Positions 1 through 7,736 of a stretch of DNA of 26,760 nucleotides are shown one piece after another. This DNA comes from PALSA-1296 sp038322815. GTDB lineage: Bacteria; Bacteroidota; Ignavibacteria; Palsa-1295. The notes under the pieces were generated by a model. That model was not told where the DNA came from, made no database searches, and saw only the letters and a program-made list of their open reading frames with translations. The position numbers and the translations under genes were made by a program. The stretch's first letter is position 1; each line of letters opens with the position of its first letter. The stretch lies in assembly GCA_038322815.1 (NCBI GenBank), contig JBBQGG010000042.1, forward strand, positions 1 to 26,760, read 5' to 3'.

Positions 1-278
1 ATAATGTAGGTATATGTCGTTCCTGTGCTGACAGGTCCAAGAGGTTGTGCACCGGCAGGTATAGTTACCGGTTCCAGAGGATATGTGGAAAAATCTCCGT
101 TCCATACTATCGTATCTCCGACTTCAACGTTCAGATTATTCGGCGAGTAATTATGCCCCAAGGCTCCGCCGAAATTAATAATATGCAACGTGGGCTGCAA
201 TGCAAAGGTCGAAGACGACAAAACACACAAGAGGAAAAAAAATATTGCAGCGGGGAAAAGAGTAGTTATGCGATTCAT
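1..278 (-). CDS. Secreted cupredoxin-like protein, N-terminal part (cut by window edge)
   Basis: This minus-strand reading frame starts with ATG at 278 and runs off the left edge after about 92 codons with no stop. It begins with a clear signal peptide: a short basic start (MNRITT), a hydrophobic core rich in F and L, and cleavage near SSSTFA. The mature part reads as a small beta-strand domain with the pattern GGALGHNYSPNNLNVEVGD, then TIVWNGDF and PLEPVTIPAG. This resembles the plastocyanin/azurin-like (cupredoxin) domains that often begin T9SS cargo proteins in Bacteroidota, where H, C and M residues further on bind copper. The His in LGHNYSP is visible, but the rest of the copper site would lie outside the window, so metal binding is not shown. 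A C-terminal sorting domain is expected but cannot be seen. Confidence 0.7.
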   Translation of the reverse strand, partial: MNRITTLFPAAIFFFLLCVLSSSTFALQPTLHIINFGGALGHNYSPNNLNVEVGDTIVWNGDFSTYPLEPVTIPAGAQPLGPVSTGTTYTYI

Positions 279-490
279 GATTTTGATTAACTTATGAAAG
301 TTGGGAAAAAAATCGCTTCCATAGACTTTGACAATTGTGATCCGTCAATTCCGAAAGCTTTGGTGATATAGAAAGAATGTTCATACAAAAAGCACTACAA
401 AGACAACACGAACGCGGAAATACAATCATTTATGCTTTTTCGTGCCCTGATAGGTAATTTGTTTGTCTCAGTTTGAAAAAATATTACCAT

Positions 491-604
491 CGTCATTGCG
501 AGGATGGAGCGTAGCGACTGACGAAGCAATCTAAAGTCTCAATTATATGCGTAAATTGAAAGTATAGATTGCTTCGTCGGGCTAAAGCCCTCCTCGCAAT
601 GACG
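491..604. repeat. Long inverted repeat (MITE/REP-like palindromic element)
   Basis: The left arm (491-532) begins CGTCATTGCGAGGA and ends CGAAGCAATCT. The right arm (566-604) is its approximate reverse complement, beginning AGATTGCTTCGTCG and ending TCCTCGCAATGACG. The outer 14 and inner 13 or so bases pair perfectly, while the middle of the arms differs; the right arm carries GGGCTAAAGCCC there. About 33 bases of AT-rich sequence separate the arms. No coding sequence lies inside. Sequences of the CGTCATTGCGAGGA...CGAAGCAATCT type are known as dispersed palindromes in many bacterial genomes, so this is probably one copy of a multi-copy element, but only one copy is visible here. Confidence 0.75.
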
Positions 605-664
605 TCAAAGTTCAAATTGAGCCACTACCGTTAATTTACCTCCCTTGCAAATTCCTCTATGCAC

Positions 665-695
665 GAAAACACTTCGCTTTTGCGAATGTGTTTTC
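665..695 (-). terminator. Terminator-like hairpin downstream of choice-of-anchor gene
   Basis: GAAAACAC pairs with GTGTTTTC and TTCGC with GCGAA around a four-base loop, giving a 13-bp stem with a single bulged base. It lies about 45 bases past the stop codon of the minus-strand gene ending at 741. There is no clean T-run after the stem in the minus direction, so intrinsic termination is plausible but not certain. Because the stem is nearly symmetrical it could act on either strand. Confidence 0.4.
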
Positions 696-740
696 ATAAT
701 GAGCCGCTAATGGGGTTTTTGTTTCGATCCGAAGAGAAAT

Positions 741-1859
741 TTATCGGAAAACCTGGAATTTCTCCGTCTTCATTCCCTTATCTGAAGTGAATTGAATGCA
801 ATAGACTCCGTCACGAAGCTTTCCGATAGGAATTTCAATCCTGGAAGTTCCGGTGTATAAATCTTTCTGGTAAACTTCTCTACCAAGGACATCATAGATC
901 CTCAGATCAGCTTTTGCGGTAATATTGTCTGAAAGAGCAACAATCACGGAATTCCCCGAGGCAGGATTCGGAATGATCGTAAATGATCGCTGCTCAATTG
1001 GATGTGCAACTCCGCTTCTTTGCCATGTCCCGGTGAAATGAATTGCCTGAGCTTTCTGCACAGCCACATCATGAATAGAATCCGAAGCAACGAGATCTGC
1101 ATGACGATCTGAGTATCTCTGTGGATATGGTTTTGTAATATCGGGTTTAAAAACTACATCAACCCAAAGCGTATCACTCGCTTTAAGATCAAAGTTGCCG
1201 AATGTTCCACTACCAACAAATCGTTGATTATCCAAAATATAGAACTCATTTGCATCCGCACCATTAATATATACTGAATCAACATGCACAGCCGGACCAC
1301 CAGGCCGAAAGTTATTTAATAAATACACCCGTGTGATGGTAGAATCATTTATCATGGCAGAATCCCCAATTGTTACCTGGAATGTTCTATCCCAAAGAAA
1401 GCCAGCTTTAACTCCTTCGCCAATAAGAATCGTTGAATCTTTTCTTGAATGTTTGTAAGGATCGACCTCATTAGTCACCCAATAAAATACTCCGGTATCA
1501 ATACCTTTTGTATGTGGCGTATAACAGAATGTCAGATATACGACTTGGCCGGGTTGGAGTACGAGTGGCAGACGAGAAGAATCAGGAAATGAAAAATTAA
1601 TTGTATTGCTCAAACGGAATGTATTATTCAAAATCAGCAGAGCACTCCCATTATTCCTCATACTGACGGTATCGCATTTTGTTGAATCTACTATTACAAA
1701 ACCGAAATCCCGGTTGCCTGCAACGATTACCGGAATTGCTGCCTGACCTACAAGAGCAATGGGCTGAGCGTAGCAATCTGTAACAAGAGCGATGGTGTCT
1801 CTTTGAAGCGTTGTATCAATTGCAGAAAAACAGACAGTGATGACAAGCGAATCTCCCAC
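741..1859 (-). CDS. Choice-of-anchor-D/HYDIN-like protein with T9SS sorting domain (3' half of a split gene)
   Basis: This frame (open back to a stop at 1983-1985, so up to 414 codons) encodes beta-sandwich repeats of the ASPM/SPD-2/Hydin (choice-of-anchor D) kind. Typical signs are PFNIASAKL just before the listed start, then GDSLVITVCFSA, ADANEFYI and SDTLWVDVVFKP. The last 80 or so residues form a type A T9SS sorting domain: IIPNPASG, then DLRIYDVLGREVY, then the conserved G-V-Y near the end and a C-terminal KFQVFR. The protein would be exported and attached to the surface. There is no signal peptide in this frame, and the GTG start given is nominal. The export signal and first domain are in the next fragment upstream (1942-2502), in a different frame. 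I think both are remains of one gene. Confidence 0.7.
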   Translation of the reverse strand: MGDSLVITVCFSAIDTTLQRDTIALVTDCYAQPIALVGQAAIPVIVAGNRDFGFVIVDSTKCDTVSMRNNGSALLILNNTFRLSNTINFSFPDSSRLPLVLQPGQVVYLTFCYTPHTKGIDTGVFYWVTNEVDPYKHSRKDSTILIGEGVKAGFLWDRTFQVTIGDSAMINDSTITRVYLLNNFRPGGPAVHVDSVYINGADANEFYILDNQRFVGSGTFGNFDLKASDTLWVDVVFKPDITKPYPQRYSDRHADLVASDSIHDVAVQKAQAIHFTGTWQRSGVAHPIEQRSFTIIPNPASGNSVIVALSDNITAKADLRIYDVLGREVYQKDLYTGTSRIEIPIGKLRDGVYCIQFTSDKGMKTEKFQVFR

Positions 1860-1941
1860 TTTAATCGAGGCGGGAAGAGAAGGGATAGTATTTGCAACTC
1901 TGAATGACTGACTATTGTGCGTTAATTTTGCAGAGGCAATG

Positions 1942-2502
1942 TTAAATGGCGCACCACGATGAAGCAGGCTCTTGCTGCTGGCTTAAGCCGGCACCCTGAT
2001 TAGGATTATCATAATAACTTGCGATCACATAATTTTTGCCTAATCCGGGAGTAGGTAATGCAAAGTAAAGTCCGCCGGAATTTGCACCGGTATTGAAATA
2101 TTGAACGCTTACCGGTTTTTGAGACGTAATATGACAGGCTTTGTATTCCGGAACATCACCTGGTTCTGACATCTTCATTGATGCAACATCAAGCGGAACC
2201 TGAACTGCCCTGCGTGCTCCAATGATTTTTGAAACAGAAGCGACCTCACTTCCACCTGCATCAAAGTAAGAAAATTTTACTATATTATTATCTTCGTAAC
2301 TTGAAACGAGGGCATAGACGCCAAAGAAACCATGAAAATCGCGTCCTTGCTGACCCGGATTTTTATTAAAACTCGGATAGACAAATCCGATATAAAAATC
2401 CTTTCCCTCAGATGGTACACCTTGCTGCTGAGCCGGAGACATTGAGGCAAACAAAAGTACCACAAATAACTGAAAGATAGAACTCAAAAATAATTTTTTC
2501 AT
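1942..2502 (-). CDS. IgGFc-binding-like N-terminal domain protein (5' half of a split gene)
   Basis: A 186-residue protein starting with a good signal peptide (MKKLFLSS, hydrophobic core, cleavage near SPAQ). The mature part matches the IgGFc-binding N-terminal domain pattern: GKDFYIGF at the start, ITSQKPVSVQYF, then a YFALPTPGLGKNYVIASY stretch. In this family the domain normally continues with GEFLVIAAxDNTTV strands. Here it stops abruptly after EPASS, followed by WCAI and a TAA stop. The reading frame then moves to the choice-of-anchor frame downstream (741-1982). The product as encoded is a truncated domain without sorting signal, so it would be exported to the periplasm but not anchored. 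A minimal deletion or assembly join near base 1956 explains both halves best. Confidence 0.65.
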   Translation of the reverse strand: MKKLFLSSIFQLFVVLLFASMSPAQQQGVPSEGKDFYIGFVYPSFNKNPGQQGRDFHGFFGVYALVSSYEDNNIVKFSYFDAGGSEVASVSKIIGARRAVQVPLDVASMKMSEPGDVPEYKACHITSQKPVSVQYFNTGANSGGLYFALPTPGLGKNYVIASYYDNPNQGAGLSQQQEPASSWCAI

Positions 2503-2775
2503 AGGATTTTCTAATACGCAGGACTGACAGACAATCCACGCTATAAAGACTTCGGAATTAGGATTTTGTTACACGCAAAGAGGAAAGAAACGTCTTTCCC
2601 TATAACAAAGGACACTTGAGATGCGATTTAGTTACAAAAAATAATAATAAATACCGAAAAGACGCCTTATTTCAGGTGTACTTCTCTGTATTTCTAGAGT
2701 GGAGTGCTCAGAATAACAAATTATTTTTTTCTGTAAAAAGTAAGAAAGAAATGCTCTAAAATCATCAGGTCGGAC

Positions 2776-3249
2776 CTAAGATTTTCCGTTCTTACTGAAT
2801 TCGCCGATTAGATCGCGGACGACAGTTACTCCTTTGAAGATAGTCCCGACAACTCCGGTGGAGGTACGTCTAACCATATTTAGGGGAGATTCGATCGTCT
2901 GGACGACACTATCTTTAATACGTTCGACATCATCGATTGCACCATGAACAACGTTAAGAGCATCATCTACAGTATTATAGATCGCTTCGACGCGCGGAGC
3001 TAAACCATCAGTTATGTTTGCAACATTCTTTGTAATATCTGCAACATTATTGAGAACAGGAATTGCATGTTCACGAACAAGTGAAACCTCCCTTGTCATT
3101 TGATTCACATCTTTTTTTATGTCCTGCAGAACGACCTCAGCTTTACCCATAAATACTTGTGTTGCCTGAACTGATCGTGCAGCTATCACAATAAAGCCTA
3201 TGAACGCGATAAGCGCGAGGCAACCAAGAATCTCAAGAGCGATATCCAT
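2776..3249 (-). CDS. DUF948 (YtxG-like) membrane protein
   Basis: A 157-residue protein with one N-terminal membrane segment (about residues 5-24, ALEILGCLALIAFIGFIVIA). The rest looks helical and coiled-coil-like, with heptad-spaced hydrophobics through DIKKDVNQMTREVSLV, PVLNNVADITKNVANI and VDDALNVVHGAIDDVERI. This is the DUF948 layout. In Bacillus subtilis the homologous YtxG is encoded beside YtxH, and the same pairing is seen here with a YtxH-type gene about 100 bases upstream on the same strand. The pair is linked to stress responses in Bacillus. Its biochemical role is unknown, and I infer only a membrane-anchored structural role. Confidence 0.8.
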   Translation of the reverse strand: MDIALEILGCLALIAFIGFIVIAARSVQATQVFMGKAEVVLQDIKKDVNQMTREVSLVREHAIPVLNNVADITKNVANITDGLAPRVEAIYNTVDDALNVVHGAIDDVERIKDSVVQTIESPLNMVRRTSTGVVGTIFKGVTVVRDLIGEFSKNGKS

Positions 3250-3351
3250 ATTATTTAGTAGAATTATTTATAATGATTGAATTGAGAAATGAGAAAATAC
3301 GTGTGAATTCTATTCCTCAATTCGTTATTCGCAGGTACGTATCATATCGTC

Positions 3352-3681
3352 TCAGCCGATCACACGCGATTTCGCCTCTTGAATAATGCGGTCTGCCTCG
3401 TTAATAAGCCCCTCTGCTTTTTTATAGGCATCATGTACTAATTCATCGCCGGCTTCCATACCATCGTGAATGAGATCTTCACCTGATTCTTTGGCATGTC
3501 GGATAAGTCCGCTTAAACGGGACGTGAGATCCTCAAAAGTATCGGAAATATTTTCACGAAGTTTTCTTCCTTTTTTTGGAGCATAAAGTAATGCAACAGC
3601 TGCGCCGACCGCCCCGCCTATTAGCGCGCCTGTTAAAAATGATTGGACTGAATTGCCTGTGTTGGATCTATAGTCTGACAT
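3352..3681 (-). CDS. YtxH domain-containing protein
   Basis: A 109-residue protein. A glycine-rich membrane segment at about residues 15-31 (FLTGALIGGAVGAAVALLYAP) is followed directly by the basic KKGRKLREN turn that marks YtxH/gas-vesicle-like proteins. The remaining C-terminal part is a charged amphipathic helix with ED/EAGDE repeats (GEDLIHDGMEAGDELVHDAY). It precedes the DUF948 gene in the same orientation and is probably co-transcribed with it. The upstream 110 bases, between this gene and the addB-like gene, are AT-rich and probably contain its promoter, but I could not assign boxes confidently. Confidence 0.82.
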   Translation of the reverse strand: MSDYRSNTGNSVQSFLTGALIGGAVGAAVALLYAPKKGRKLRENISDTFEDLTSRLSGLIRHAKESGEDLIHDGMEAGDELVHDAYKKAEGLINEADRIIQEAKSRVIG

Positions 3682-3791
3682 AAATTATATATATAGTGAA
3701 GTAATTTTCAAACATCAAAATGGGAAGCAGTACCGTATACATGGGAAGTTATCTTATTCTAACGACAAAAGACTAATGAAGAATTCCACCG

Positions 3792-6700
3792 CTATTTATG
3801 CAGTAACGCCCCATTCTCTAACGCCTCCCCTACTCTGCATACCTGCTTATATTCGCAATAGGTGCAGACTGTGATATTTTCTTCCTTAACAAGAGGAAAA
3901 CTTCCCAGTGTTATTCCTTCTACGTAATTCTTTGCGAAGCGGATTGTCGCCTCGATCGTCGCCTCTAACTCTTCCGGAGTATCAAATTCGCTGCGGAGCT
4001 TGCTTTTTCCGCCACTTTTATGACCTTCAAATGCCTGTCCTGCGAATTCGTGCAAACCGAGCGCTAAATGCTGCTTCGATTCTTTTCCCAATAGAGTATG
4101 ATAGATTCCGGCAACGCCGCGCATCGATTCATCTCCTAAATGCGAGCGCAGCAGATCCTCTGCTATACGAAGATAAAGCGGAAGCTGCAAACTTCTTCCT
4201 TCGTGAATATCTTTAGTACTTGCGTTTTTTCCGGATTTATAGTCGGTAACCGTAAAAATACCTGAAGCTTCTTCCATATCGATCCTATCGATCTTGCCTC
4301 TGAGTTTTATTCCGTCGATCTCAACATGATCTTCACGGTACAGTATCTTATCACGTTTTTCTTCTGAGGCTCTAATCCCAAATGTTGCCTCGAAAAAACT
4401 TGGCTTCGTGATAAAAGCGGAAAATTTTCTTTCGGCTTCGATAAATTTTTGCAGCATTCCTACACCGGGTGCAGGAGGTTCGAACACTGATTCTTTATCG
4501 AGCTGCCAGAACGGATGATTTTTGCCAAACCTGCCTTCGGTCTTTTGTAATGACGCTATCTCACTGCGTATCTGAACGAACTCATCATCGCTTATCGAAC
4601 GAATATCCTGTTTCCGCTCACGCAAAGCGCTGAGTATCTGATAAAGAGTGTCATGTAAGATCGTCCCGCTTTCTGAACTGCTTAAACCTTCTTCTGAATC
4701 ACTTTGCCTGCCGGATTCCAAATGAAGAACATATTTTGCGAAAAATTTGAAAGGACAGGCAGCATACGTTTCAAGCTGCGAAATAGAATACACCCTATTC
4801 CTATAGGCTAGAAGATGCTCTTTCTCAGCCTCTGTTAATTCATTAAACGGAAGTACTCCTGAGTATTTTGTCGATGCACTCTCTGCCCTCTTTTTTTCTA
4901 TCAATGTCGAATGCGGTATCTGCATCCGAAATGTTTCAAGTGAGCCTTCATCAAGACCTTTTTCTTTTGCAAGTTGGGCCAATTCGTTAGAATCATTGCT
5001 CAAATTACCGCAGTAGCTAAAAAATTCATTCGCTGAAAATACCTGAGTATCCTGCTCATCTCCTGGGATTGCGGAAAGTGGAACAACGTCCTCCAATGCG
5101 TCAACAAACTGCGAACGCATGATCTCACTTTTCTTATCATCGGATCCGGTATGCCATATAATGTACGCTTCTTTGCGGAATGTGCAAAGTGTCTGATAAA
5201 AGAGGTATCGCTGTTCTATTAATTTTTCATCTTCGCCCTGCTGATGTTCTTTAAGATTAAAAAGCGAAGGCGAATAGATCTCAGGAAAAACTCCATCATT
5301 GAGACCGATAAGGAAAAGATGATCAAATTCATATCCGATGGTCTGTTCGAAAGATGTAATTATTACACCTCGACCCGGTTCAGCGCGAGGAGCAAAACGT
5401 GTTCGCAACGCTGCGATATGGATACGTTCAGTATAAAACGAAAGTGGAAGCGAAGACTTTTGGAGTTCGAGTTGTGAGCAAATATCAAGAAGTTCTTCGA
5501 GAAGTTCGGAGAATGCGCGATAACTTCGGGCATCAAACTCTAATCCATCCGCTTCGATCATAACTCCGCTCGAACCCAACAGTTGATGAACAACTCTGCA
5601 TTCACGGATCAAATTCAACATCGTCTTATGAAACGCAGCGGGCGTTTTATTCCCTTTCAATCGTTGTACTAATTTTTCAACGATCTCAATATCATTCTTG
5701 GCATTCTGAAGTTTTTCCAGCCTCAGATCCAGTTCGCGGACCTCAAATTCATCCAATGCCGATTGCTTTTCTTCCTGAATATCTTCAAGATGAATCGATA
5801 TTTCTTCCAGCCATGATAGAGAACCCTGGCGAAGCCGGTATTCAGTAATTATATCATAAAGATTCGCAGCATCGATCCTATCACCGTTCTCTCGCGTGAT
5901 CAAAAGGTATGGTGATGAAAGAAGCCGGAGCAAAGAACGACGATTGAAATTGAATTCAGCAAGATCGAATAGCGCATTAAAAGCAAGGTAAAGCGGCGAA
6001 CGATCAAGCCGCGCGCGATCGGTTATATTTGCCGGAATATTATATTCCCGGAATATTTCACGGGCAAGAGCGGAATAATCCTCTTGCCTGTAGCTGGCAA
6101 TACATATACGAGATAAATCTATCTGCCCTTTAGAGTTTGCAACAAGTTCTTTTATCTTCTTTGCAGCGAAACGAATTTCATCTTTCGTCGTTAATGCTGC
6201 ATGGGAATGTATGCGAACTGCTGGATTTCGGTTGTTGCTTGAAGAATTAAAAAACGAGATGCGAAGTATTTTCTGAAATGGAGTAATACCATCGGGAAGA
6301 GCATCCTTTTTATCTTTGGGAATTATGAATGTAAATCCTTCATCTTCTGCCCGCCGGACGAAGCGCTCTTGTAAAGCAAAAAGCGGTTCGTTTGCTTTTT
6401 CATAGTCAACACCAAAGGTCAAACGTACGCCTTGCAATTTTGAAAAAGTAAAAAGAATTTCTCGTACAGGTTCGTGAAGGCGAATAAAGGAACCGATAAA
6501 AATATCTGTTACTCCGTTGAAGAGCGCTGCGAATGCTTTCGTGATTTTCTCAAGCTGTCCCTCACTCACTTTTTCAGTCATCAATTCGAAATAACTGCCG
6601 ACAATACCATATTGTCCGAATTTATCTGTGAATGTAGAGCCGAGTTTTACTTCGTAGGCATTATATATAGCAGCAAGATCATGTGCACGCCGAAGAGCCG

Positions 6701-7193
6701 AGCGGTCGGCTATCAAACGTTCACCATCAGTTTCGGCACGTTTAATATCCTCAACGAGTTTTTCGGGTTTGATACCGCTTTCTTTTAAGCCTGCGATACC
6801 CCCAACAAGACGTTCGAATGTTCCTCTATGAATAGGAAGCTTTGCTTCCGACATAGAGTCGCCTTCAAAATAATGCAAGGCATTTTGCCGGAGTAGATCT
6901 TTTAGGGAAAGCTCGATAAAAACGGCGGTCTCGGCATCGGAAAGTACGCGAACATCCGGCTTGATGAATCGTGATAAACGGCGAATGAAATCATCTAACG
7001 ATAGAATATGTGGAAGCGTTATTGCCTGTCCTTCACAAAGCTCTGTCACCCAATTAGTTAGTTCACGGGCAACGGCGCCGGTCGGGACTATATAGAGGTA
7101 ACTCTTCGTATCTCCGTTCTTTGCGCGACGCGATATTTCTTCTTCGAAAGAAGAAAATCCAAGAGCTTCTTTACTGCGTGTAAGAAAATACAT
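3792..7193 (-). CDS. addB: AddB-like PD-(D/E)XK nuclease with 4Fe-4S cluster motif
   Basis: A 1133-residue protein of the AddB/ATP-dependent nuclease subunit B kind, used in double-strand-break end processing and homologous recombination. The C-terminal nuclease domain is clear: ISQLETYAACPFKFF at about 805-818, GTILHDTLY with His847, GKIDRID with Asp969, DYKSGK with Asp984 and Lys986, and QLPLYL. Four cysteines fit the AddB iron-sulfur pattern: Cys813, then Cys1110, Cys1113 and Cys1119 in C-x2-C-x5-C spacing. The middle carries helicase-like motifs (IITSFEQTIGYEFDHLFLIGLNDGVFP). The N-terminal start YIVPTGAVARELTNW has no GxGKS/T, so the ATP-binding loop appears lost, as in many Bacteroidota versions. 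The partner AddA is not in this window. The start is 3 bases after the stop of the preceding gene, so it is translated as part of that operon. Confidence 0.88.
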   Translation of the reverse strand: MYFLTRSKEALGFSSFEEEISRRAKNGDTKSYLYIVPTGAVARELTNWVTELCEGQAITLPHILSLDDFIRRLSRFIKPDVRVLSDAETAVFIELSLKDLLRQNALHYFEGDSMSEAKLPIHRGTFERLVGGIAGLKESGIKPEKLVEDIKRAETDGERLIADRSALRRAHDLAAIYNAYEVKLGSTFTDKFGQYGIVGSYFELMTEKVSEGQLEKITKAFAALFNGVTDIFIGSFIRLHEPVREILFTFSKLQGVRLTFGVDYEKANEPLFALQERFVRRAEDEGFTFIIPKDKKDALPDGITPFQKILRISFFNSSSNNRNPAVRIHSHAALTTKDEIRFAAKKIKELVANSKGQIDLSRICIASYRQEDYSALAREIFREYNIPANITDRARLDRSPLYLAFNALFDLAEFNFNRRSLLRLLSSPYLLITRENGDRIDAANLYDIITEYRLRQGSLSWLEEISIHLEDIQEEKQSALDEFEVRELDLRLEKLQNAKNDIEIVEKLVQRLKGNKTPAAFHKTMLNLIRECRVVHQLLGSSGVMIEADGLEFDARSYRAFSELLEELLDICSQLELQKSSLPLSFYTERIHIAALRTRFAPRAEPGRGVIITSFEQTIGYEFDHLFLIGLNDGVFPEIYSPSLFNLKEHQQGEDEKLIEQRYLFYQTLCTFRKEAYIIWHTGSDDKKSEIMRSQFVDALEDVVPLSAIPGDEQDTQVFSANEFFSYCGNLSNDSNELAQLAKEKGLDEGSLETFRMQIPHSTLIEKKRAESASTKYSGVLPFNELTEAEKEHLLAYRNRVYSISQLETYAACPFKFFAKYVLHLESGRQSDSEEGLSSSESGTILHDTLYQILSALRERKQDIRSISDDEFVQIRSEIASLQKTEGRFGKNHPFWQLDKESVFEPPAPGVGMLQKFIEAERKFSAFITKPSFFEATFGIRASEEKRDKILYREDHVEIDGIKLRGKIDRIDMEEASGIFTVTDYKSGKNASTKDIHEGRSLQLPLYLRIAEDLLRSHLGDESMRGVAGIYHTLLGKESKQHLALGLHEFAGQAFEGHKSGGKSKLRSEFDTPEELEATIEATIRFAKNYVEGITLGSFPLVKEENITVCTYCEYKQVCRVGEALENGALLHK

Positions 7194-7196
7194 TCT

Positions 7197-7736
7197 CTAA
7201 TTCCGCCAAAGTTTGACAAATTTCTTTTTCGAATCAATCCAGGTAATCCCATAGAGCATATCACGTCCTGCGTAAACGGAAAATATCTTATGGTTATATT
7301 CGGAAATTTCTTTTGCAGCCGATGAGCCAGGCTTTACATCCATAGAATGAACCCGCTCAAAAAGCGATGTAATGCTTTCACTATCACTCATTGAAAAATT
7401 TTGGTTCGAGAAAAACACTCTCATGATTCGCTGAAGGCGAAACCATTTGATCGTATCGGAAAGTTTGTCTTTCGGATCAAAAAAATCGTTGGCTTTCCAT
7501 ATATGGCTATAAAGAATTTTCATTTTGCTGTAAATAGCAAAGCGTACCTTAATATCGCGTACTCGTTTTGCCTTTGTCGTTTCGACCTGTAAGATTTCAG
7601 GAATTGAATCATTTGTCATATCAATTTCCCGAACTGTCCTGAGTACGACGCCAATAGTTTTTGGTTTTGGCGCAGTAGTATCAGAAAATTGTGCAAAAGC
7701 CTGTGAAGTAAAAAATAACAACAGGATGTATTTCAT
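7197..7736 (-). CDS. Exported protein sharing a domain with its neighbour
   Basis: A 179-residue protein with an N-terminal signal peptide (MKYILLLFFTSQAFAQ). I do not recognise a named family. From about residue 38 on it aligns by eye with the C-terminal half of the gene just upstream: DSIPEI against DSLRTEF, VRFAIYSKMKILYSHIW against VKFQIRIGSVPLYSDWW, and KIFSVYAGRDMLYGITW against QIFSYYAGAKGVRTIYW, both ending in a basic KxVKL/KIKVV strand. The two genes overlap by four bases (ATGA), so their translation is coupled. The shared region suggests duplication of a periplasmic or surface domain. Function is unknown. Confidence 0.75.
   Translation of the reverse strand: MKYILLLFFTSQAFAQFSDTTAPKPKTIGVVLRTVREIDMTNDSIPEILQVETTKAKRVRDIKVRFAIYSKMKILYSHIWKANDFFDPKDKLSDTIKWFRLQRIMRVFFSNQNFSMSDSESITSLFERVHSMDVKPGSSAAKEISEYNHKIFSVYAGRDMLYGITWIDSKKKFVKLWRN

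Larger units (their letters stand above)
279..740. other. Non-coding stretch with inverted repeat and hairpin
   Basis: No convincing gene lies here on either strand. The stretch separates the start of the cupredoxin-like gene from the 3' end of the choice-of-anchor gene. It contains a long inverted repeat at 491-604 and a terminator-like hairpin at 665-695, listed separately. The remaining sequence, about 303-480, is AT-rich and I see nothing recognisable in it. A promoter for the cupredoxin-like gene should lie just upstream of 278, but no clean Bacteroidota consensus is present. Confidence 0.7.

Noticed and set aside
45..290. Plus-strand open frame at the left edge
   Set aside because: The minus strand over the same bases encodes a signal peptide and a cupredoxin-like domain, which explains the region better.
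289..302. Palindrome AACTT-ATGA-AAGTT just upstream of the cupredoxin-like start
   Set aside because: Only five-base AT-rich arms; expected often by chance in such sequence, and no regulator is known.
2582..2599. Perfect 7-bp hairpin GGAAAGA-AACG-TCTTTCC
   Set aside because: Short, with no T-run and too far from the end of the DUF948 gene to be called a terminator; may be chance.
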